Both the position numbers and the translations under genes were made by a program. A stretch of DNA of 64,000 nt, from assembly GCA_026018925.1 (NCBI GenBank), contig JAKSZU010000005.1, positions 80,742,398-80,806,397 on the forward strand, written 5' to 3'. Under the pieces are notes generated by a model that did no database searches, had not been told where the DNA came from, and was given only the letters and a program-made list of their open reading frames with translations. Shown piece by piece: positions 21,232-32,751 of the stretch (positions are counted from its first letter, which is position 1; the number at the start of each line of letters is the position of its first letter). Origin of the DNA: Tupaia tana. Its lineage: Eukaryota; Chordata; Mammalia; Scandentia; Tupaiidae.

Positions 21232-21362
21232 AAACACAAATTTCTGTTACTTATTTAATATATCTGGCATGGAGCCTGAGAATTTGCAATACTAACAATT
21301 ACTAAAAGTTTCTGAAGTGAAGCTGTTGTGTGTCTGGAAAGAAAACTTTGAAAAGCAATGCT
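21232..21362 (+). mobile_element. MER5-like hAT remnant
   Basis: GGAGCCTGAGAATTTGCAAT followed by TAACAATTACTAAAAGTTTC and ACTTTGAAAAGCAATG parallels the 3' half of MER5 (GGCCTGAGAATTTGCATTTC; CTTTGAGAACCACTG). An ancient non-autonomous DNA transposon. Confidence 0.75.
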
Positions 21363-21660
21363 TTGGAGCATGGCTGTTCCTTGTGTGGTTGAAACTACAT
21401 TACTTCTACATCCAGATAGCAGATATTAGGAAGTAAGAGAAATGATATACTTAATATTTTGATCTGAAAGTGTTTTCACACTTGTTTACATTACACATAA
21501 ACTTATCAGATGGTAGAGGACCCCAAGAAATGTAGTTCAAAATTCTACTACTGTTAAATAAGGGATGATGAATTTTGCTAGAAAATTAGCAACCTCTGGC
21601 ACTGTAACATTCACATAAATTTTACAATAAATCATCAACACAAAATAAAGATATTCATTA
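21363..21660. other. Unassigned sequence
   Basis: No gene or repeat recognised. Confidence 0.4.
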
Positions 21661-21661
21661 T

Positions 21662-22190
21662 GGACCAGTCAGTGCCACAGTAGCTGAGGTGGCTGGATCC
21701 CACATGGCTAACTGCTGTTAGAGTCCTGGACCCAGTGACTTGAGAAACAACTAGGCAGGGACTAGCAGTTGGTGTAATGGCTATGTCGCTGGAATCCCAC
21801 ATAGTCAACTGCAGTTCGAGTCCCGAACCTGGTGGCTTAAAACTCACGCCGGGCACATGTGCGTGCGTGCCCAAGATCCTGAGAGGAGAACGGAGGAGAA
21901 GGGATTGTGGCGTGGCCATCCCCCCTGGGGGTTGATTTCTTGCTTTCTATCTCTCTGTCTGTCTCTGTCTGTCTGGCGAGCACACACGCCCTATAGCAAA
22001 AACCTCTCTTAAAAAAAATGAGAAACAACTAGGCATACATGTGAGCATGCCCCAAATCCCCCACTGAGTAGGGAGAGAAGAGAAGGGATAATGGCATGAC
22101 CAGTCCATGGGAGATACGTTCTCATTTTCCTCTGACACACTCTCTTTCCAGCGGGTGAGTGAATACTCCTTTTAGCAAAAATTTTTTAAG
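21662..22190 (+). mobile_element. Older tRNA-derived SINE, split by a younger one
   Basis: The 5' part is 21662-21757 and the 3' part 22036-22190, joined by a duplicated GAGAAACAACTAGGCA. The outer flanks GATATTCATTATG and AAATATCCATTAA resemble an old target-site duplication. Confidence 0.9.
21758..22018 (+). mobile_element. tRNA-derived SINE, young, nested in older SINE
   Basis: GGGACTAGCAGTTGGTGTAATGG head, B box AGTTCGAGTCCC, palindrome variant CCCCCCTGGGGG and TAGCAAAAACCTCTC end. The target-site duplication is GAGAAACAACTAGGCA on both sides. Confidence 0.96.
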
Positions 22191-22225
22191 TGAAAATATC
22201 CATTAAATAAGAATATGTAGACAGT

Positions 22226-22392
22226 GGCTGGCAGGTGGCCTGGTGGTTGAGGGTGCTAGACTCCCACATGGCCAGCTGTGGTTCGAGTCCCTGACCTGGC
22301 AGCTTGCTTTCTCACTTTTCTTCTCTCTCTCCTCGCCTCCTTTACTTGCCCTGTCCACCTCTGGTCAAATTTAAATAAATAAATAGATAAGT
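22226..22392 (+). mobile_element. Short-type tRNA-derived SINE
   Basis: GGCTGGCAGGTGGCCTGGTGG head, perfect-looking B box GGTTCGAGTCC, then directly CTTTCTCACTTTTC and an AAATAAATAAAT tail. Full structure of the short subfamily. Confidence 0.9.
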
Positions 22393-22944
22393 AAATAAAG
22401 TTAAAAGGATAATTGTTTTTTGAAAAGTATATGTGGACACAAAATATGCATATTAAATCATTAAATTGGGAAGGGAATTGTGTGTGGGAGTGTGTGTGTA
22501 AAATTTTTCACAGATCAATTAAGAATGCAAGCTGAGTAAAATGATTAAGTCAATTAATTCACCTGTGGTTTAAAATTTTTAAAAATCAGTCACCTACAAA
22601 TAAGTACTGATTTACTTCAGAAAATACACATGGATTTGCCTTGGAACATTAATTTGTTTTTATAAGTTGATTATAAAACATGATTACTTAAGTTTTAAGT
22701 AATTATAATACTCAATTACTATAAAAAATTGAATATTTCTGCCAAGAGCAAAAGGAGTCATCAAAGAATTAAACACAACTTGTTCAGATATATTTATTAA
22801 AAATAAAAACTAAAATGTTTGCTATTACAGCTGTTTGTGGTTCAAAAAAACAAAAGTCCATTTTGTCAGTCTTGATTCAAAGCCTGTCTCATACTTAAAA
22901 GGCTCTGGAGATTTGCAATTTCTCATTAGTAAAAAAATATAACA
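22393..22944. other. Unassigned AT-rich sequence
   Basis: No gene or repeat recognised. Confidence 0.45.
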
Positions 22945-23172
22945 AGAAAAACAATAACTGACATTTATTGAAATATTAAAGTACACCAATTATTTTGTAC
23001 TGACTGCTGCTTACATTCACTCATTTAGTCATGGAATAACTCAATGTGATAGATATTATTACAACCACCATTTTATATATCAGGAAAAAGTGTACATAAT
23101 AAAATAAAGTAAGATCATTAACTAGTAAAAGAGCTAAGTTTTAAACTTAAGCTCTCTGAGCCTGCATTTATC
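22945..23172 (-). mobile_element. MIR
   Basis: TAACTGACATTTATTGAAATA, CATTCACTCATTTAGTC, GATATTATTAC, CCATTTTATATATCAGGAAA and TAAGATCATTAACTAGTAA (short excerpts) follow the antisense MIR order. Well over half of MIR is covered. Confidence 0.8.
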
Positions 23173-23233
23173 AGGGACTACCTTAAACTTTCTGTTTTAA
23201 AAGAACATCGTTAAAGGTAAGAATGCAAGCAAT

Positions 23234-23272
23234 ACACACACCCACAAACACACACACACACACACACACACA
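23234..23272. repeat. (CA)n microsatellite
   Basis: Perfect CA run at 23249-23272 with a degenerate shoulder to the left. Confidence 0.95.
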
Positions 23273-23380
23273 ATGTGTGCATAAACAAACAAAAAATACA
23301 GTATGTAGGAAAAACTAAGTGTTTTAAAAAGGAAAGAAAAGGTTATTATTACAGAATAAATAAGAATGTCTTTTTTATAA

Positions 23381-23637
23381 TTTTTTAAACAAATTTTGGC
23401 TAGAAGATTCATGTGCTTACCAGAGAGAGACGGAACAAGGAGAAAGTAACCCCCTCCCAACCCCACCATGGGGAATGGTCATGCTGCAAGCCGTTCTCCT
23501 CCATTTCTCCATTCCTCGTGATTTGAATATGCACTGACATGTGCCTGGCATGTTTGTCAAGTCGCTGAGTCCAGGACTTGAGCCATGCATTCAATTATGT
23601 GGAAGCCAGCTGACTTAACTGCCAGGCCATGGAACTA
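23381..23637 (-). mobile_element. tRNA-derived SINE, older group
   Basis: Minus copy with tail complement, GA tract, CTCCTCCATTTCTCC, GGCACATG-like body and a decayed head GTTCCATGGCCTGGCAG. Confidence 0.85.
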
Positions 23638-23651
23638 CACAAAGAGTACCA

Positions 23652-23890
23652 AAAAAAAAAAAAGTTATTCTTTCTATGAGTGAGCAAGAGAGAGAAAGAG
23701 ATAGAAAACACTCTTCACAGGATCGTGACTGACTAAATGATTCTCCCCAAGCTTCAGTGAGCTCCGAAGCACAGGCACGCGGGTGCCCAACATACTCAGG
23801 GATGTCTCTGGACATCTGCCTGGAAGCTTCCCAGGTAGGTCAGCCTCATAGAGTGTAGTTTCTATTGTTGTGCCACTGTCTGTTCCTTTC
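23652..23890 (-). mobile_element. Probable older tRNA SINE of a second family
   Basis: A tract and GAGAGAAAGAGATAG at the left; the right end reads GGAACAGACAGTGGCAC on minus. It resembles the elements at 35.76 and 61.3 kb, not the main family body. Confidence 0.5.
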
Positions 23891-23899
23891 TAATATTCA

Positions 23900-24560
23900 C
23901 AGTCTTAAAAATAACTTTGCCATTCTGAGATAGACGATATTAGAATGGTTGCTTAAATGTGTAGTGAATTTTGCTTAAATAATAGTATCTGTTCAAATAC
24001 GAGGTGAACATACCTTGAAAATGAAGTTAAGTTCCTCATGGATGAATCGCCAAGTTCTGGCTTTTGTTTTCTATTTTTCATCTTTTGAAGAGGAAATGTA
24101 TGTCTCTGTTTTTTAACTCAAATGAGATGAGAGGGTGGTGGTGTTTATTTAAATTCAGTATTGGCAAACTATTGTCTGTTGGCAATTTCGCCTAGTGCTT
24201 ATACATATAAACACAGTTTAACTGAGGTCCAAATGCATTCAATATCTAGATATTGTCTATGGTTGATTTTGTGTAAGTATGGTGTAGAGGTTTTCTTAAA
24301 TCCCCATAGGTTTGTAGATGGAACAGACAAACGTTATAAAAGACAGGTAACAAGAGAAAAGCACGGATATTAATATGAGTATTTCATATACACAAGGGAA
24401 ACACTGGAGAAATGGCTAAGTGTTAAAGATGTAGCTTTGAATTCCATCTTATACCACATCTTCAACAAAAGGATAGTTAATTTTTAGGGAAGGGACAAGA
24501 GAAAGAAGAATTTGGTGTCTCTAAGGGACAGCAACATGGAAACATATCTTAAACTTTCTC
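23900..24560. other. Unassigned sequence
   Basis: No gene or repeat recognised. Confidence 0.4.
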
Positions 24561-24569
24561 TTTTAAAAG

Positions 24570-25110
24570 AACATTGAGAGGATGAGATGGCAGATCAAAA
24601 GTGAGCTGGTTAAAGTTGAGTAGTAAGGAAGATTTTATTCAAGGGCCTCACAACAGGAGAAAAAGGTCAAAGATCAAGCTGAGATCAAATCCACTTAGAC
24701 AAATGGTGAGAGGATTTAAGACCTGGGGCAGGGAGATTATAGGCCATTTGTGTTTGTTAATTAGTCTTATCCTAAAGAAAAGTAAACTTTCTCTTATCTA
24801 TTTGACAGGAGGTAGTTAGACTCCTACCTTTCCACAGAGGGTAGGAGAAAGGGCTGCTATCTTCCTGGATGATTACACTTCAAAAGGATGGCTCCTGGAT
24901 CCTTGAGAAAGAGAGTACTAGGTTGTAAAACTATCAAGAGGCTTTAAATATTTACATATCAAGGAGGCGGAGGAATAATTTGCAATTGTAAGGTACATGC
25001 TCTAAGAAAAGAAAGGGACAGGAACCTCTTTGCATAGCTAACCTGAGCTCTGGGAGGGACAGGGTGAGAGGGAGGTCATCGCTTGGAAGCAGCAAGAAAC
25101 CTATCTAAAA
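24570..25110 (-). mobile_element. LTR-like sequence, family unknown
   Basis: On minus, an AATAAA (complement at 24633-24638) follows a region reading CTCCTGTTGTGAGGCCCTTG, as in U3/R of many LTRs. No clear LTR termini or target-site duplication. Confidence 0.4.
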
Positions 25111-25119
25111 TTTAGTCCC

Positions 25120-25368
25120 ACTGAAATGGAACCTTAAAGCATCAAAGAATAAGTGAAGACAGAGACAGGCGTAAACTGAGGTAAGCCAGGAGTCACTAAA
25201 ACCTAGGAGACATAGGAAAAATACTTCCCAAGAGCCTTCAGTAGGCACGGCTGTGCCAACACCTTACTGTAGACTTCCAGACGTGTGTTCTGTGGAAAAA
25301 ATGTATCCCTTCAATTTTAAAGCAGCTAGTTTGTAGTTTTGTTTTGACAGTCCTAGAAAACCATGCCT
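25120..25368 (+). mobile_element. MLT1-like LTR, 3' part
   Basis: GAGCCTTCAGTAGGCACGGC, GCCAACACC, GACTTCCAGACG and then AGCTAGTTTGTAGTTTTG...ACAGTCCTAGAAAACCA follow the order of the MLT1 LTR 3' half. Confidence 0.65.
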
Positions 25369-25436
25369 CTGGGACCACCACCAGCTTTATTTTTCTGTAT
25401 TTGGATGCAGCATGCAGCCCTGGAAGCTATTGTAAC

Positions 25437-25704
25437 ACGTTTATTTATTTATTTATTCAAGAGATTATTGCTTTAGGGCGCATATGCTCTCCAAAGAGAC
25501 AGAAAGAATGAGAAATCTCCCCCCCCCCCACACACACACCGGGGGAATGACCATGCTACAATCCCTTCTCTTCCATTCTATTTTGGGGATTTGGGGAATG
25601 CATATGCAGCCAGTGCGAGTTTAAAGCTTCCTAGTCCAAGACTCGAATCACTGCCTGCCATGTCAGAGTCCAGCGACATAACCATTACACCCTTTGCTGG
25701 CCCT
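25437..25704 (-). mobile_element. tRNA-derived SINE, older/intermediate
   Basis: TTTA-rich tail, GCTTTAGGGCGCATATG, body, B-box complement ACTCGAATCACTG and head complement ACCCTTTGCTGGCCC. Confidence 0.9.
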
Positions 25705-26700
25705 AAGTCACTGGTAACACTCTTCCACTGAGATTCATTTGACTCATGATGAAGTCTAAGAATAGAGAGAATGAACCTTAGTATAATATCCAGGAAACGT
25801 TAAAGCAAATCTATATATTTAATTGTAGCCTCTACTTTTTCACTCTATGCTGTGAGACAATAAATCCCATTTATAGTGGTGCAATTTTGAGAATAAACTT
25901 GATGACTTGCAAATGAAATGAAAACATCCTATCTGATGTTATGAACTGTACAATCCAAAAAATAACCCCACCTTGATTGTAAAATTATGATATGAGTGAC
26001 ACTTTCTGGTACTGTTCAAAGCTGCAGCTCTGCCTAAGTCCTTATGATCCCTATGTTGTATTCTTGAACATTATACGAAACAAAATAGTCTCAACACTCC
26101 GTGGGCCTCAAGCCCTCCTTACTACCACCTTGATAAATATATTGTCAGAATTAAATAGCAGCATTAACAGATTAATTTTGTAAATTAAATAATCTCCCCA
26201 AAACTTTACTTATTTGTAAAATGTATATCATAATATGAATTTGCAGAGTTATGAGGATTAGATGTAAAAGGAAAATTAAAATCCTATTACCCAGTATTAG
26301 GTTTACTCAGAATCTAAAATTTGGTGATACTGTTACTATGACAATGACCACAGCTGTTACTCCTCCTACTCTTCCTGAAATTATAAAAATTATTGCAGGC
26401 TCTACAGACAAAAGGCTCTTTAGCTGTATGGAAGGACACCTCTGAAGCTGCAGCACTTTATTCACTTCAATGCTGTAGTCATCAAGTCTGAGTACAAAAG
26501 ACAAAGAACATTTATCATTTTTTGATGAAAACTATGCCAAGGAAAAAGAGCTAATATGATTCACTATGCAATAAGTGGGCAAATGACCTTGAGAAAGTGA
26601 ATAATGAGCTAATAGCAATATAATCATATTTTAAAGGAACAAATGGAGACTCTTATAAAATAATGTGTAATGTAGGAGGAATTACATGACTTTTTGTCTA
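25705..26700. other. Mostly unassigned sequence with a MIR trace
   Basis: About 26195-26290 is MIR-like on + (TTTGTAAAATG..., GTTATGAGGATTAGATG). The two 64-65 codon ORFs near 26.25-26.50 kb overlap on opposite strands and look random. Confidence 0.45.
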
Positions 26701-27820
26701 GACTTATAAGAAGCTACACAGTCAAGGGAGTAAAAGGGAGACTGGCATAAAAATTGACACATAGATCAAACCAAGTAAATACGGAGCCCTGAAACTGATC
26801 CATACACATGTGATTGTAGGATATTTAGCAGATCAGCCAAATCCACTGGGAAAATGATGTTTTTTCAACCAAGGGTGTTGAAATATCTCAAGGTTCACAT
26901 GGAAAAAATACTCTTTTCACTTTATACACCAAATCTAATTCAAAATGAAGTATAGACATAAACGTGTACTCTACAGCCATGGACAGAAAATACTGTGATG
27001 ACAATAGATTCATATTCTTAAATTGGTCCTAGAAAGTAATAATTAAAAGAAAAAAATAGATAAATTAAGCTTCATCAAAATAAAAATATCTTCTAATTAA
27101 GAAACTTCATTAAGAAAAAGAATGGGTAGGATATAACTGGAATAAAATATTTATAAAATATATATTTAACAAAGAACTAGTATTTATACAATGAAAAGAC
27201 TCTACAACTCAATGAATAAAAAGACAAACTAAGGACCAGCAGATGGTATAATAGTTACATCACTGGACTCCCAGGTAGTTGATGGCCATTTGTGTCCTGG
27301 ACCTGGCTACTTAAAACTCACATGTACACGTGTGCCCCAAATCCCAAGAGAATGGAGAAGGGATTGAGGCATGGCCATTCCCCTGAGGGGTGATTTCTCA
27401 CTATCTTTCCAGAGAGCACATGTACCCTAAAAAAGCCAATGATTTAAACAGAGTCCTCAGAAAGAAAGATAATTAAATAAAAGAAGCACACATCAAAAAA
27501 AAGTTGAATATCTTTAGCCAGAAGAAAAATGCAAGTTAAAACCCCAATGCAATACCATGCACGCTCACCAAAATAAAATTTGAAGACTGACAACACTAAA
27601 TGTTGGTGATTTGATAGACTCTTTCTGCTCTTCCTGGAATGATGCAAGGGCATCATTTGGTAGAAATGTAGCATCTGTAGTCCCTTTTAAAATAAAGTTG
27701 TATCAATTTCCTTTAAAATTACTCATTGATTTACTTTACATTTCAGAAATTTTACTACTAGTATTTATGCAATAGAAATGAAAATGTATCATAAATATAC
27801 AACTTTATTCAAGTCCCTCT
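26700..27820 (+). pseudogene. Old L1 ORF2 C-terminal half, broken
   Basis: Matches the C-terminal half of ancient L1 ORF2 DNA on +: a CACATAGATCAAACCAAG segment, AAATTAAGCTTCATCAAAAT, AACAAAGAACTAGTATTTA, then, after the SINE, AAAAATGCAAGTTAAAACCC and a TAAAATTTGAAGACTGACAA segment. Stops and indels throughout. It is colinear with the piece at 6.0-7.6 kb but a separate insertion. Confidence 0.75.
27233..27432 (+). mobile_element. tRNA-derived SINE, shortened
   Basis: GGACCAGCAGATGGTATAATAG head, body with CCCTGAGGGGTGATTTCTC, shortened TC tract and GCACATGTACCCTA end. Inserted in the old L1. Confidence 0.88.
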
Positions 27821-27899
27821 CTCCCCCCCAAATCTTGAAAAATTGCAAGTATGAATCCTAGAAGAATAAATAAATATTATGGATTAATCTATACGTAGG

Positions 27900-28130
27900 A
27901 GTGTTATGGTTTAGATAATAGTTTGTCCCCAAAAGTTTCATGCTGTGGAATTGGGCATTGAGAGGTAGTGAGTCCTTGTGTGTGGTGATTGAATCATGGT
28001 AATTGCACCGTAAAGGCCATACTCATAAATCGGTTAATGATTTATTGTGAGAGCCAGAGGATCCTAGCTCTGTGGGAAGGTATTAGCTACACTGAGAACT
28101 TGTTGCTACAAAGCTGCATTCATGTCAGGT
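27900..28130 (+). mobile_element. MST/MLT-type MaLR LTR, 5' part
   Basis: GTTATGGTTTAGATAATAG, GTCCCCAAAAGTTTCATG, GGTGATTGAATCATGG and AACTTGTTGCTACAAAGC follow the MaLR LTR order. 28130-28331 is unassigned and may be its decayed 3' half. Confidence 0.65.
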
Positions 28131-28331
28131 GCCCAGTCTTTCAAAGGGCATGGCTGTAGTTTGGTGGATGAAGAAGAGTGAAGAATTTACTGCTAGGCAG
28201 GACCACAGGTTTCTGTGTGTGCCTGACATACATTGTGATTCTGCTGGCTATGTTGTAGGCTGGTCTGATGCCAGACCTATGCCTTCAGACTTTCTAGCTA
28301 CCCTATAGTGAGTGGAAAAATCCTGTTTCTT

Positions 28332-28600
28332 GGGACCAGCAGAGGGTGTAGCGATTACATCACTGGACTACCATATGGCTGACTGTGGTTCACGTCCCAG
28401 ACTTGGTGACTTGAGAATCATGCCTGGCTCTTGTGTGTGCATGTGCCCAAGATCCCAGGAGGAAAATGGAGAAGAAATTGTAGTGTGACCATCTTCCCCT
28501 GGGGGAGTAATTTTTTCACTTTCCCACAGTCTCTCCTCCCTTCTCACCCTCTCCCACAAGCTCACAGGTCCTAAGGCAAAATCCTCTGCGGAAAAAAAAA
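28332..28600 (+). mobile_element. tRNA-derived SINE, older/intermediate
   Basis: GGGACCAGCAGAGGGTGTAG head, B box GGTTCACGTCCC, palindrome variant TCCCCTGGGGGAG, end CCTAAGGCAAAATCCTC and A tail. Confidence 0.92.
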
Positions 28601-29589
28601 TGATTTCCTTATAAATTATCCCATATGTAGAGGAAAGGTATGGTGTGTGGCCACACTCAGGGAGGAGGCTCGTACCTCTTCCTCTTAAATGTGTGCACTT
28701 TTTCATGAATAAATTGGAGGTGAGGAGCTGCTTTAATTCATTTGAAGGTCAAGTCTAAGATGGAATCTCTGTTTAACCTTTCATAATTTTATGAAACATG
28801 TAAACATATATGTATATATTAGTGTATTATAATGTAATAAGTCTATTGATAATTAGTAAAGATAAAATCCTGTTAGATTGAATCTCATGTAACATACTTT
28901 TCACATGCATGATTTTATACTAAATGCAAAATGTGAGTTTATGTTAATTCATAGTGTTACTAATTTAAAATCTTATGATTGCCTTACAAAGTCTATTTTT
29001 CCTTAAAGATACAAAACAGAATATTAATCATACTGTGGGTATATAATATTTACAGGAATATTTGATGTTAAACAAAAAATGCAGTTTCAAAGATTACAGT
29101 GAATTTTATCTTAAAATGTCAATAACTTAAATCAACAGTGGGCAAAGAGTATTATCATGACAAGTAGAATTTCAAATATTTGACAATATTTTTATTTCTA
29201 CTTCCAGAATAAAAATATTAAAGCTGGTATTTTCAATACATGCTTTTATCACTTTAAAAGAAGATTTCTCTTCTCCTGGACACCACTGCTGTATTACAGA
29301 AAGGAAGTCTAAAGTTTTAAAACTTTCATTTTACCTTGATTTCTAAGGCTTAATCTTTATTTCCACAGAGGCAGAAATTGAAAGTTTGGCTGGTAGCTAG
29401 TAGCCAGGTGTTAGCTATTCACTTTTTTGTTTCTGCCAAAAAAGCTAGAAGTAGAGAAATGAAATGTCTGTTTTAGGGAGAAAACCTACAAATTTCATCA
29501 CAGAGTAGACCGATTTATTTATTTATATATCCCTAATGCTGCTGTCATTTTGCTTCTTAGAATGAATCCTGATCGAAATATTCTACTTA
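28601..29589. other. Unassigned AT-rich sequence
   Basis: No gene or repeat recognised. Confidence 0.45.
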
Positions 29590-29590
29590 A

Positions 29591-29848
29591 GGGCCAGCAG
29601 GTGGCACAGGGTTAAGGCACCAGATTGGAACATGGCCAACTGCTGTTTGAGTTCTGGACCCTGTGGCATAAAAATCATGCCAGGTGCATCTGCATGCATG
29701 CCCAAAATCCTGAGAGGAGAATGGGGGAGAAGGAATTGTGGTATAACCATCCCTCCCGGAGGATGATTTCTCACTTTCTCTCTCTGTGTATCTCTCTGGC
29801 GAACACACGTATCCTACAGCAAATACCTAAAAAAAGAAAAAGAAACAC
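29591..29848 (+). mobile_element. tRNA-derived SINE, older group, with CTCF-like 5' end
   Basis: GGGCCAGCAGGTGGCACAGG head, TGTTTGAGTTCTGG at the B box, body, TCTCTCTGTG tract and A-rich tail. Positions 29594-29609 match the CTCF core at 15 of 16. Confidence 0.93.
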
Positions 29849-30810
29849 TCTGCTTAATAATGAAGACAATAGAAAGTGCACGTCCTATGATCAAGAAGAA
29901 GGAGGAAACGGAAGGGGACCAGGAGGAAGATGGAAGGCAGAGGAGTGAATTGTGGTACTCAGGGAAGCATTGTGACATTACTATTTGCCCTAATGGGGAA
30001 ACATTTTAGTTAAAATTTTGAAAAAAATTACAAATATACATGTGATTTTAAAGGAACTGAAGAAACAAAACGAGAGGAAAATAGTTCTATGACTAACAAA
30101 TAACTAGTGAAAGGCCTTTGAATGCTGTGTACAAAGGAAGAAACTTACAAATATCATTATTTAAGACCTAGGATTTTTTGTGAATTTTAAACAGAAAATG
30201 TTACTAACTTCTTCCTATGAGCAGAATAAGCTGAACATTTCCTAAGAGTGTACTGCAAATTATGATACAATAAAAAGCCTACGAGGAAAATGAAGCACAT
30301 GACATAGAAAATAAGAAATTGGCACACTCCAGATCAAGTAAGTAACGAATCAAGATGAAGATCCTCAAAAACTGGTCTGCAAAGGAATGATAGCAGTCCC
30401 ACCACATGTCATTTGCATGCAATGGCGTGATTATCTATGTAATAAATTATACATAATTCCCATTCCATAGGATAGTATCATCATTGCAAATATTCCTTCC
30501 CCTATTTATTTGGTGATACATTTCCCAATCAAAGAGCTCCAAATCAAATTGTTGTAAGCTTATATATGAACATTGAAATCTTAGTTGATTCTAGTACTCA
30601 GAGGAAGCAAGCCAGGGAAATATGAACCTCTTATGACATTTAAAAGAATGATTTATTTCTGGGAGTTAAACACATTAAATTTATGTGAACACAACATAAA
30701 ATGAGAGACTGTGAAGTAGCACCACATAAAGATAGAGGTGGATGTATTTTTGTTTATATTTTTTAAGGGAGTATATGTGTGTGTGTGTTTGGTATCGGAA
30801 AGTAGCATAA
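29849..30810. other. Unassigned AT-rich sequence
   Basis: A short GA-rich stretch at 29893-29950, then AT-rich DNA. No gene or repeat recognised. Confidence 0.45.
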
Positions 30811-30814
30811 TACA

Positions 30815-30995
30815 TCACTTTTAAAGCATGTAAATTGAATCTAAATTTTAGCTCTGATTTGCTAGGTAAGTAATTTTTGGTGAATTAGTTGATCTCTCTA
30901 CTTTCTCATATTCTTATCTAAAATAATTGGGGTAAATATATTACTACCACATGTGTAGGGCTTTTTTTATAGAATGCCAAGAAAATGGTAATAAT
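30815..30995 (+). mobile_element. MIR
   Basis: TTGAATCTAAATTTTAGCTC, GATTTGCTAGGTAAGTAA, TTGATCTCTCTAC and TTATCTAAAATAATTGGGG follow the sense MIR core and 3' part. Confidence 0.7.
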
Positions 30996-30999
30996 GAAC

Positions 31000-32000
31000 T
31001 TTATGTTAAATACATGTTATGGTTTTACTATAAATATGTATTCCCTTTCTTTTGCTAGCATATTTTTCTTCCTTTATTTTCTTCATCCTTTTATAATCTT
31101 TTAAATATGTTGTCACTTGCAATCAGGAAGCTTAGCTTAATTTTTGTGTGTGTATGTGTGTATGTGTGTGGTGTGTGAGAACTACTTGTTACAAAAAAAA
31201 TAAAAAAAATAAAAAAACAGTGTTACATGGCCCATAGGGTACAAAGAATATTCGATGACAAAGCACTGTGTAGTATAATATGGAGCCATTTCAAAATGAG
31301 ACAAAGATAAGTGAAGCTTGGATAAAGACTGAGAAAAGAATCTTGATTTATATAGCCTGACGATTAGCCAACCAACATAATTTCAGATCACAACAGCAAG
31401 GTACCAGAGATGTAGAGAGAGATATAGCAAAGTTAATTCCTAAATCAACATGGTTTAAATTTTCTTCTTATAGAAATTCCATACGCAATTATTGTTACTT
31501 CTTTACATATACCCCCACTACCATTTTTAAACCTTCCATTTTAATTTGTTCTCTTCACAAAATCACCATCTTGATGAACTGTTTTTCACTCATGGCCTCA
31601 TCTTTTCCTGAAATTAGCTGGAGAAAAAAATCACAAACATGTCCAGTGATTTCAGTTATAACTTATGATCTTAATTTTACATCAAATATTGCATAGCAAC
31701 TCTAATAGACTGGTTTTTTTTGTTAGATTGCTTTTACATGCCTCTGAACATTATCTCCTTGATATTTTATCCTCCATCTAAAAAGTGCTCAATGCTTTTC
31801 CTGTCTTTGCAAACCTATCTGTTGATAGCACTGCTTAATTCACTTTGAAAGTGGAAGACAGCAAATGAAGCATTTCCTAGCTTACTACCACAAAATCCAA
31901 ACATCTATGTAGACTTCACCCATTTTTCTCCTACCTTCTTATACCATGGAGTAAGTTTCACAGCTTCTAACCCCATCAAAGGGTTGGTAGTCCACATGTA
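31000..32000. other. Unassigned AT-rich sequence with TG repeat
   Basis: TG-rich run at about 31146-31171 and A-rich AAAAAAATAAAAA at 31192-31216. No gene recognised. Confidence 0.45.
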
Positions 32001-32004
32001 ATCT

Positions 32005-32076
32005 AAAATCTCAGTGCTTCCTAAACTATCATGTATAAGAATCACTTTGAGAGCTCTTTCAAAATATTGATTCCTT
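32005..32076 (+). mobile_element. MER5-like hAT remnant, 5' end
   Basis: CTAAACTATCATGTATAAGAA...CACTTTGAGAGCTCTTTCAAAA (two short stretches) parallels the MER5 start. It is cut by the L1 end that follows. Confidence 0.5.
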
Positions 32077-32385
32077 TTTTAATTTAAATTTATTTGTTTA
32101 CATTCATTCACTGTACATCATTACAGCATACAAAATGAGATTTTCCATCCTGAGTATGCACTGTATATTGTCTCAATCAAGCACATCAACATACATGTTA
32201 TTGTCAACAAATAATTTTCCATTTCTTGTTTCCTGTATGTTTTGCTTTCCCCCCCATCCTTGATTCCCTATCTCTTACCCTCAGCCATCTCCCACTCTCT
32301 TCCCACACTGTCTCTGGTATCTATGTTTACTTTCTATACTGTTTTTCCCCCATTTTTTATTGAATTACTAAAGATCTTAATTAAT
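32077..32385 (-). mobile_element. L1 3' UTR
   Basis: Tail complement TTTTTTAATTTAAATTTA, then CACTGTACATCATTACAGC, TTGTCAACAAATAATTTTCC and CCCACACTGTCTCTGG. This is the complement of the motif series at 282-507. Confidence 0.75.
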
Positions 32386-32750
32386 CTAAATATTTTCATA
32401 GCAAACACAGGTGATATATACATTTCCATGAACACAAGTGTAACTTTAGGCATCCTATAAAGTCGCACCTAGCTGGGGCTCTGTATCTTAACTGCAGTCA
32501 TCGAATGGATTTTTTTTTTCTTGAAACTTTTCTTTTTTTTGTTCCTAGGTTATATCATTGAGATTTTAAACATCTTTTCCAAGTTGATGTACACACACAC
32601 ACACACCTACACATGCCTGCTCATAGACATATACACTTACAAATGCTCACATACCCTTACATAGACAAATACCCTACTTCATACACAGTAACATTACACA
32701 CATACATACTGTGCACCTTACTATATACTTAGTGACCACTTACCTGGACC
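32386..32750. other. Unassigned sequence with CA-rich patches
   Basis: ACACACACACACAC near 32589 and an irregular CATACA-rich stretch to about 32710. No gene recognised. Confidence 0.45.
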
Positions 32751-32751
32751 T

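Noticed and set aside
22226-22300. tRNA gene candidate (A box and perfect B box)
   Set aside because: No cloverleaf with a proper acceptor stem or anticodon arm, and it continues into SINE body and A tail; it is the SINE promoter.
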